Of a stretch of DNA of 64,000 nt, positions 10,888-18,200 are shown piece by piece (within the stretch, counting starts at the first letter, position 1; each line of letters starts with the position of its first letter). The notes under the pieces were generated by a model, which did not search any database, was not told where the DNA came from, and saw only the letters and a list, made by a program, of their open reading frames with translations. The position numbers and the translations under genes are program-made. This DNA is from Alviniconcha marisindica (taxonomy: Eukaryota > Mollusca > Gastropoda > Provannidae), in contig JABMCL010001460.1 of the NCBI GenBank assembly GCA_018857735.1, positions 62,001 to 126,000 of the forward strand, read 5' to 3'.

Positions 10888-13666
10888 CTGTACAGACTGA
10901 TATGGGTGAAGGGGCAAAAAAATATCCATTATTTTCAAAATCATGGTAAAAGTTATCCTTCCTGCACCAAAGATGGCTTTCATTAACAGAGCAAATAATG
11001 CTTGCATATGAGTGGTGAAAATAATGTTGTCCTACATAACCCAAACCAACAGTTAGTCTGTAGGATTTTGTATATATATGCACACCGTTCAGAAAATTGT
11101 TCCTCATTCACTCAATTTTCATGCTACCTGCATGAAACGTCATGACTTTGTCAACTAACTTGTCAACACATGTTCACGAAAATTGTCATGTGTTTGTCAT
11201 TAAATGTGATAGTAAATAATCAACAAAGCTGTACCAATACTGACCATGCATTGTGGGTGTAATCAACCCCCATACTGCAGAGAAAAAAACTTACAGGCTA
11301 TACATCGCGCGTGTGCACACACCAATACTTCATAGAGGAAACCTTATTGTTCTGCACATCCTGAGTGTGGGGTCATATACCTTTTCAAGGGACAGCGTCA
11401 TTTTTTTACATGCCTTTGGTTAAGAGTCAAAATGCAGCTATACCCACATTTCGAGACACTTACTGAAAAGAAAAAAAAGAGTATGATTGTGGGCACACCC
11501 ACATCGCACGGGCACGTACATACATCTAGTAAAACATCTACACAAACACCCATAAAGTACTGTCAGAGAGTTTCAAGGCGACACACACAGAAGGTTAATC
11601 AGCCGTTATTTTGCACTCACAAGAAATGGCCTGAACAGCCTGGTACTGAACGGTGGGGTCACTCTCCGTCTCCAGCACCTTGAGCATGGTGGGGAGGAGG
11701 TCGTAGTCCAACACAGCCTGCTGACACACTGGGTTGTTCTGCACCAGAACACCAATCAGCTTGAAGCTGTGCCCGCGGAACTCGCTCTCGCTGTGCGTCA
11801 TCATCTCGTGAAGGATGGAGAAGCCACCGATGTTGAGGAAATCTGGAATTTAAGGATGGAGAAGTCACCAATGTTTAGGAAATCTGGAATTTAAGGACAA
11901 AGCCATCAACAGCTTTCCCATCCACTTGCAATGTTTCAGTTTTATCCATGATGTTTCCATCTGAATCTTGATAATGTATGTGGAGCTATTACTAATTGTC
12001 TCATAATTCTTTTATTTCAAAAATAATAATCTGAAACAGAAGAGGACAGCCACTTAGAGCATTTTATATATATATATATATATATATTTTTAAAATCAAC
12101 ACACAGAATGTTAAAAGAATTTGTTTTAATTTTGTATTGTGCTATTAAATTTAAAATAAGCGTTCTTTTTAACCTTTTGTGTGTTCAGATCTCATTTATT
12201 CACCATAAATAAGGTACTGGAATTATGTTGTCTGCTCTTGCAGGCAAAGTCTGATGCATGACCCTTGGGGCAGATATTTTCAAGCAAAATGTGTAATCTG
12301 CTAAGCACTGTAGCCATTTATGTCACCTATATTTTGCATAGAAATATGTGTGTGTGTGCGTGGACTGATTTTTCATGATACATCAACCAAAAAAAAAAGC
12401 AACAAGTCCTACAGTCACTGGTCTATATCCTGAATATTAAACTTATTTATCTCACCTCTGGCCATGTCAATGCACTCACACCAATCAAACAGCATATCCA
12501 GACTGGTGAGGGCATTGTCACGGGCCTCGTCTGTTGGCTGCTCACTGCCTAAATAAACGCCAACAGTTTTCATGTGTTCCTGCATTTCCTTGACGGGGTC
12601 ACAGGTCATCCCATCCAAGGCCTTGCTCAGCCATTCTTTTCTCTGAAAGCAAAAGGTTAGCAGACATAAGGGCAAGACCTGGAAATGACTGAAGAGTGGT
12701 GAAGAATAGGACAGTCCATTCATTAGTTTTGGGATTTTAACATCCTATCAACAACACAGGGTCACCTCATGATGAATCATCCATTTAAAATGTCCCCAAA
12801 CCATTCCAAAACACAAGTAACAAAAAAATAAAAAAAGCTGGCTCACAGTTCTGGACACAAGGCAATCAACAGCAATTGCAGCCAAGACAAAACAGTCAAT
12901 CATGATGTTTGTGACATGGACAAAAGCAATACTAGGATTCTTCTGTTCTTCTCCCACAGTGCTGAAGACTGGACTCACTGAGTGTAGTCAGCCCTGCAGT
13001 GATGTGAGCCATCTGTGGTCTGTCCATGTGAATAAAATCTAACAGTAAAAACTGCTGAAGATTGTCTGCACGGCTTTACACTGTACAGGTCATGTGGAAC
13101 TTCATGGAGCTGTAGGGACTGGCACCAGATTGTGAAGACAGCATGCAGCCGAGTCAGGTTTGGGAGCACTTCAGACATTTTATTTTTATTTTTTAAACAG
13201 TAAGGACATCCCATTTTACTTTTAGCCTGGATATATTTATGCTCCCCAAATTGTCATCATCATCATATCAGTTACTCAACGGACAATGACAATTACTGAG
13301 GACTAAAAATGTGCTGCTGTCTTCATTTTGTGCCTTTAGTGACTGCAAACTCAGCTCAGAAGAACTGGTGTAGCTGAGAAGGAGTCCAATAATGCTGCAA
13401 GTCTCTGCGTACTTTGCACTATGACTATGATGACTATGCCAATTAAATTTGGTGAATGACAATCAATTATGATAAAAATTAGCCTGTAGACTGTAGCTAT
13501 AAAGTATAATACACATGGCACTCATTACCTCTGGTGAAAGTTCTCTAAAGGTTCCTGAAGCTGGTGCATCTTCTGCTCTGGTGTTTTCCATACAGAACTT
13601 GAGCAAGCCCTTCATGTCTTTTGGCTGTCGCCCATTTCCATGGTTATCTGACCCACCACCTGACAT
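6672..13666 (-). CDS. HSPBP1: Hsp70-binding protein 1 (FES1-type nucleotide-exchange factor)
   Basis: HSPBP1/Fes1 proteins are cytosolic armadillo-type co-chaperones that bind the Hsp70 nucleotide-binding domain and promote ADP release. CDS exons read on the minus strand are 13666-13529, 12642-12456, 11842-11621, 10653-10489, 7719-~7528 and 6761-6672. The first four junctions have GT-AG sites and compatible phases (0,1,1,1). Family hallmarks include MKGLLKFCMENTR near the N-terminus, KEWLSKAL, FDWCECIDMA, DFLNIGGFSILHEMM, LIGVLVQNNPVCQQ, VQAISC-LVRDCS, PKHKG-DTVCELGIPELL and EEMQYAQELLQI at the C-terminus. The predicted length of about 330 aa is slightly below the vertebrate protein (about 360). 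The ATG at 13666 was chosen because the upstream codon is not ATG and family similarity starts just after it. The last junction is not in phase as read (see findings). It is divergent to MED18. Confidence 0.88.
6779..7127. repeat. Diverged duplication of the terminal-exon acceptor region
   Basis: About 48 bp at 6779-6826 recurs at 7080-7127 (shared AACAATATGAACAGC and CCTAAGCAAA). On the coding strand the match runs into the splice acceptor: TTTCAG|GAGGAG in the functional copy and GCGTCAG|GAGACC in the upstream copy. The second copy is a decayed acceptor and exon start about 300 bp upstream of the real one. Confidence 0.65.
7401..7460 (-). repeat. Fragment of the ATTAAAATCC-tail repeat
   Basis: ACTGGATCTTAACATCTTGTCAACTGCACAG... 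matches, inverted, the end block of the repeat at 5895-6152. Related fragments lie at about 12725-12785, 26765-26825, 45190-45250 and 52780-52840. Confidence 0.55.
7528..7719 (-). CDS. HSPBP1: HSPBP1 coding exon 5 (3' end uncertain)
   Basis: The acceptor TTGTTGTACCAG|ACACAGTGTG gives DTVCELGIPELLLQELKNEH and then QVMAALLCLAKEHPPTQQAL, matching the last armadillo repeat. No GT donor in the phase required by the next exon is present. A GC donor CTACAAG|GCAAAG would end the exon at 7528. Reading through reaches a stop at about 7445 after QGKEENNASHW, which could be an alternative C-terminus. The start of this exon seeded the adjacent 56-bp array. Confidence 0.75.
7694..8455. repeat. 56-bp minisatellite built from an HSPBP1 splice acceptor and exon start
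   Basis: About 14 tandem copies follow exon 5 of HSPBP1. In the gene's sense strand each unit holds a U-rich tract (GTTGTTTTTGTTGTACCAG), the acceptor AG, and the first ~26 nt of the exon through GAGCTGGGCATTCCTGA. Full units are about 56 bp; short units of about 44 bp lack 12 bp of the CAA-rich part. The copy next to the exon has lost CAG (reads ACCAA), while most distal copies keep TACCAG. It ends in an 18-C run (8483-8500). Confidence 0.93.
8456..9042. other. HSPBP1 intron 4 sequence
   Basis: Intronic, with an 18-C/8-A tract at 8483-8508. The block 8909-8975 (GACTGAAAAGATTTTTACTG... AAGCCTATT) recurs at 10271-10342 on the far side of the LTR-like element. Confidence 0.5.
9049..10211 (+). 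mobile_element. Probable solo LTR of a retrotransposon
   Basis: A 1.16-kb block of different composition begins TGTACTGTTAGTAACCCGGG and ends CTCCACCACAG. It is flanked on both sides by CATTAC (9043-9048 and 10212-10217), a likely 6-bp target duplication. AATAAA lies at about 10121, followed by a GC-rich U5-like end. No primer-binding site, gag or pol is adjacent, so it is best explained as a solo LTR in HSPBP1 intron 4. The family cannot be named from the LTR alone. Confidence 0.6.
10218..10345. repeat. Direct repeats flanking and next to the LTR-like element
   Basis: The block at 10271-10342 repeats 8909-8975, and GCATACTGTTACTATACAAT at about 10222 resembles GCATACTGTACTATGTAT at about 10347. 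This suggests that a local tandem duplication and the LTR insertion both shaped the intron. Confidence 0.55.
10489..10653 (-). CDS. HSPBP1: HSPBP1 coding exon 4
   Basis: 165 nt encoding LVRDCSLEAVEQQFVAHNGF and the helix VVKVAFFLLVMCEKNPKHK. The acceptor is TTTTGGGGCAG|GT and the donor CACAAAG|GTAAGAAA, phase 1 on both sides. Confidence 0.88.
10849..10883. repeat. (CA)n microsatellite
   Basis: An uninterrupted CA run of about 17 units in HSPBP1 intron 3. Confidence 0.95.
11621..11842 (-). CDS. HSPBP1: HSPBP1 coding exon 3
   Basis: 222 nt encoding armadillo-type repeats (FLNIGGFSILHEMM, FKLIGVLVQNNPVCQQ, YDLLPTMLKVLETES). The acceptor is AAATTCCAG|AT and the donor TTTCTT|GTGAGTGC, phase 1 to phase 1. 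The acceptor and first 32 nt of this exon are duplicated in tandem immediately upstream (41-bp unit). Confidence 0.9.
11811..11892. repeat. 41-bp tandem duplication of the HSPBP1 exon 3 acceptor
   Basis: Copies 11811-11851 and 11852-11892 differ at three or so positions. Each holds, in sense orientation, AAATTCCAG and ATTTCCT(C/A)AACAT. The outer copy is a second potential acceptor whose use would add 41 nt and shift the frame. Confidence 0.92.
11893..12455. other. HSPBP1 intron 2
   Basis: AT-rich, with a (TA)n run at about 12067-12088. No additional exon is seen. Confidence 0.6.
12456..12642 (-). CDS. HSPBP1: HSPBP1 coding exon 2
   Basis: The acceptor TTTGCTTTCAG| is followed by RKEWLSKALDG; the exon ends at GCCAGAG|GTGAGA. 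It is 187 nt, phase 0 in and phase 1 out. It carries the first helical repeat region (MQEHMKTVGVYLG, LTSLDMLFDWCECIDMA). Confidence 0.88.
12725..13520. other. HSPBP1 intron 1 with repeat fragment
   Basis: Contains the inverted ATTTTAACATCCTATCAAC fragment of the dispersed tail repeat at about 12733-12780. No exon is recognised. Confidence 0.55.
13529..13666 (-). CDS. HSPBP1: HSPBP1 coding exon 1
   Basis: Starts MSGGGSDNHG and ends RELSPE, 46 codons, phase 0. The donor reads CCAGAG|GTAATGAG. A possible acceptor (TGTGTGCAG) about 25 nt upstream of the ATG suggests a separate 5' UTR exon. Confidence 0.85.
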
Positions 13667-13689
13667 TGTTTTCTTTCTCACTGTTCACC

Positions 13690-15043
13690 TGCACACAAAA
13701 ATGAAGTATGAATGGCTTATGATTATGTTAGACTACTTGGCCAGTTGGAGAGAAATAGGTGTTACTGCTACAGTGCTAGGCAAATGAACAAGTCCCTCTA
13801 CATGGCAACATGACCAAGGCTATTCCTATTCAGCTATTGTCCATTTATTTTGGCATATTTCATTATTTGTATCATGACCAGGTATCTTTTATGGCACCAG
13901 AACACCGTACCATGGAATAGTCACTTCCGTTCTTTCAATGGTTCAAATTATATGCAGTCAACTGACGTGATCTTTCCTACTTTTTTCTTTCTTTCTTTTT
14001 TCGTAATACTTCTATTTCTACAAACTGTCATTGTTTCAAAGACAAACCATCGTACAAATCGAATTTAAAATCAAAGACTTGTGGAAAACATAACTTTCCA
14101 CGGACTGCAAGTGCCGTGATCTTCAACATGGGCCACGGTTCACTTTAAGTTTCATTTCGATCTCTGAAGTTCTCATAATTTATAGAATACTTTGATTTCA
14201 TGTACCAGTCCACCACACAGGGAGTAGAACGTTCCTTTCGTTCTGATTGGGCTTTAAAAACCCAAGTTCCTTCCTAACATTGTAACAAGTAACTTTGGTT
14301 CGTCTTTGTTCGTCATTTGATAATGAATAATCAATTTGATCTGTAAAATCCTCAAATACTGTACCTGTACAAAAGCAAAGAACAGACTGTTTTTTCACTT
14401 TCTGTTTAAAATAAATACAGGTCTGCTTGCACATGCAGCGCACAGTTCAGCCAGAGCTGGCAGAAGTTTCTGGAACAAACTGGAAATCTCTCCAAAAGCA
14501 GTGATTCAGATCTATGAACAAGCGTTGCTTCTAACCTACGTTACAATCCCAAAGGATCCGTGGGTGTAAATAACTGGACGAATTAACGAAGATTCCGAGT
14601 TCGAGTAAAATCGATCTTTAAGAAAGTTCGGTACATCTGCGTTTTCACGCGTTGAGTAACTTCCCCTCGGTTTCTTATTTTTCATTTTTCAGTCTCTTTG
14701 TTTTTGTATAGTTTTTGGTGTTACCTTTTACACCTCTAAAATGAAATAATTATTCAAAACGATCATACCTGACCAAGTTTGCATCACATAAACGCATTGA
14801 GAAGAATAGTGAACTGCATTTCTAAACTACAAATTGAGACTGATCGACGTTTTACGCCAACGAGTCAGGTTTTTAGTTTTCATCTTCTTGGCCAAAACAA
14901 ACAAAACAGAGTTCTTCTCGAAGTAAGTCCCAAAGAGTCCTTTGTGTTGTTTAGAAGGTTGAAAAATACTGCAGAACGCGCTTGGTTCCTTCGTGAATCC
15001 GTCTAGCACTGGACTCTTCTGTCTGGTCTGAAGCTAAGCAAAA
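13690..15043. promoter_or_regulatory. Divergent HSPBP1-MED18 intergenic promoter region
   Basis: The two ATGs (13666 minus, 15044 plus) point away from each other with 1.38 kb between. A minus-strand donor TTGGTCAG|GTATGATC at about 14765-14770 could end an HSPBP1 5' UTR exon, which would put its start close to MED18. No TATA box is obvious. A shared promoter is inferred from geometry only. Confidence 0.45.
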
Positions 15044-15230
15044 ATGGAAAGTTCAGGGACGTCGTTTTCTGCAGCATTTCGGGCCGTGGCGCCTTTCCAG
15101 GAATACCTTTTACAGGGTAGCATTATGGACGCACATTGCGAAGTTTTATTACACAGGCTGCGTGGTTTATGTGACAACGCAGACACCACACCCGAGACCT
15201 TTAACGACTATGAAGCAGTATATCAACTAA
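15044..15230 (+). CDS. MED18: MED18 exon 1
   Basis: Starts MESSGTSFSAAFR and ends ETFNDYEAVYQL, 187 nt, phase 1 out. The donor CAACTAA|GTAAGT is followed within about 20 nt by a SINE-tail fragment. Confidence 0.93.
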
Positions 15231-18200
15231 GTAAGTCCCAAAGAGAAATGATGGTTTCTGTGGACGTTAAGCACCATGTTTACTTACTTAAAGAGAAATG
15301 GTAATTCTTCAGCTGTATTCCATTCTTATTTATACTCGCGGCTTATTTGCATCGGATTTAGCCTACACATCCCGCACCTGTCCAGGATCAAACTCCAGAT
15401 CTGGCCCAAAGGTTTAGTTTAATTCAGCTCTTTCTTCTGTTGAGCGACCACAATCAACCTGTAGAATTTTGTTTATTTTCTGATTATATTTAACACTGTC
15501 ATTTGTGTCAATATTATATATATGTATCATTGACATTGTATGTTTAACTGGATCTGGATTCATATGTTGCAGAGTGCACAACTGGTCATTATGACATTAC
15601 ATCACGTAACTTTCAAAGAATTTATAAGGGCCAGCACGGGTTAGATGTGTTAAGTACCGACTAATATTCTTATTATTTTTTTTTAGTGGGAATACTGCTT
15701 TCAAAAGGGGAAGTCAGCAACAAACAACAACAACAAAAAACTGCAATCTTGACACAAAGCTGTCAAGGTGCAGGTTACTAAATGCTGTAGAAACCACCTA
15801 GGCAGCCATCTTCAGATACAGCTTTTCCCCACGGACAATTGTAGACTGGAACAACCTAGAAAACAGTACAGTCTGTACTGATACAATTGAGAGATTTAGA
15901 TCTTCTGTCCTCTCCACAGATTTAGTTTTAGTTTTTAATAATAATAATAATAATAATTTTTTTTAGGGCTCTCCCCATTTTGTGTGTGTGTACCAGAATT
16001 AGGCATTGCCAGTGTAATTCATCAAGTTCGAGAACAAGACGTAACTTTTTGAAGAGGGTTATTTGGGAGCTGTGTAACATCAATGATAATGGAAATAACT
16101 CAGAATATGTGCCCCTAGTTAGTGGTACAGATTGTTAAAATGTTAGATTTTGTTGTTGTGATGAAATTGACTTGTGTTGCATTGTGTGTGTTTGGATCTG
16201 ACTTTTATATCTTCTTTTAACAGAAAACAATTTAGCAACCCAACAGAGCCAGTACATACTATTTCGAGTTCGACAAGCTTTAGATCATCCTGAAGCTCCG
16301 TGGTAAGTTGAAGCTGAACACAAACTAAGTTACAATAAGTTGTTGGAACAAGTCATTGCACTATGCAGTGATATGTCTACCTTCATTCAACTCAAGCTAG
16401 ATCATGTATTGCAGAAATTGAGTTTTGCTTTGATCGTTCTCGTGGACAGTAACTCATGGTAATGGTAATTGTTTGGGTTTATTAATTTGTGTTAATTAAG
16501 TAAACTCATTGAGAAATTAAAGGACTTTTGAAATTTGATCAAATAATGACTTGGAAGTGCTTTGAGTTTACTTAATTAACACAAAACACTTCGTCATTAT
16601 TTGATCAAATTTCAAAATTTAATATATATATATGATATGAGCCATTCTTTCAACTTTTTATAATAATCTGGACACATACTGACTTAGCCCATCACTTTTT
16701 GGGGGAGGGGGTGGGGGGGGGGGGGGGGGGGGGGGGGGGTCTGGGTCTGGATTTAAAGTTGAACCAATACTTCTTGATCCTGATTTTTCTGCCATCACCA
16801 AGTTACACTACCTCATCATCCACATGGAGAAAATCAGATGCTTAACATTTGTTCCTGCATAAATTTGTATTTAAGCAAGGGAGATAATTCAAGCCTTTTT
16901 GTGGTAGCAGAAACACAATGTGTTCGATGTATAGATCTCTAGATCATGCAAGGTGGGTGCATGAGAGATGTCATCTCATTTGAAAGACTGGAGCAGCGAT
17001 GGGATCAAATGACAATGTTTCAGTCACATCCGCTACCTGGGACAGGCAGAGGTTGGAGACAAGAACCGACACACCTTGGTGCGTGCCTGCTACGATGTCG
17101 CCTGCTCCAACAATGTGCGGGAATTTCTCAATGAACTCGGATTCAAGTCAGTGGCGGTGGATATGTGCTTAAATGCATATAATTACATTTTTTTAATGAC
17201 CAATTTAGCAATGTGTATCACTATGCAGGATCATGGATAGTAATCATATTTATTAAAAATTTAAGTATAGTGTTTGTAATAATTATTAATATTGCTGTCC
17301 TGCTTCTAGTTCAGCCATGCTGAATTTTCCACACTTGCTGTTGCAAAAAAACCACTTTGAAAGTGGTTAACTTTGAGGTAAAATATGCAGGAAGCAGGCA
17401 GGTGGTTTTTGTTTTTGTTGTTGTTTTCTTTATTTTGTTTTTAATCTGCAGCTTTTTTTCCCTCTTTTTTTTTTTTTTTTTTTTTTTCCTGATGAATTTC
17501 CCAGTTTGATACCACCTTTAGTTTTAGAATATATGTATTTATTTTCTTCATTATGTTTGTTATATTACTATAACAAACATAATGAAGAAAATAAATACAT
17601 ATATTATAAAACTAAAGCCAGTAAAGGTGGTATCAAACTGGGAAATTCAGCAGTGAGTCCTTCTAATGATCCTTCTACACTTATTACAAGATGGTTATGT
17701 GACATGTATATATATGCCTGTCTTCTTTGACTGAGCCTTAACTTCTGGATGCCTTTTTTTGTTGTTGTTTGTTTTTGTCTGCCACATTTTTGTTGCTGCT
17801 ATTGTTTTTTTTTGGTGTCCTTTGCATGTCTTTTTTTCCAGTCCTCATTTTCGTTTTTTGTTGTTGTGGTTTTAGTTTTTGTCTTTTTCCTTTCTTTTTT
17901 TCCAGTCCACATTTTTGTTGTTATTGTTTTTTGTTTTTTTTGTCTTTTTCCTTTTTTTTCCCTTTCCAGTCCACATTTTTGTTGTTACTGTTGTTTTAGT
18001 TTTTGTCTTTCTTTTTTTCCAGTCAACATTTTATTAGTCTTCTTCAGGAAATGTAGTGTATATACATGTATGTTGCAGGCTGGACCATGAGTATGTTGCC
18101 AGAGGATACTTTTTTCACAAAGGACGCATGAAAGTGATGGTTTCCAAAATCTACAGGGTGAGTTACCCAACCTTCTGTTGTACTTTTTGTGAAAAAGAAA

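Noticed and set aside
17749..18090. Phe/Cys-rich 113-codon frame in T-rich DNA
   Set aside because: Encoded by poly-pyrimidine repeats inside a MED18 intron.
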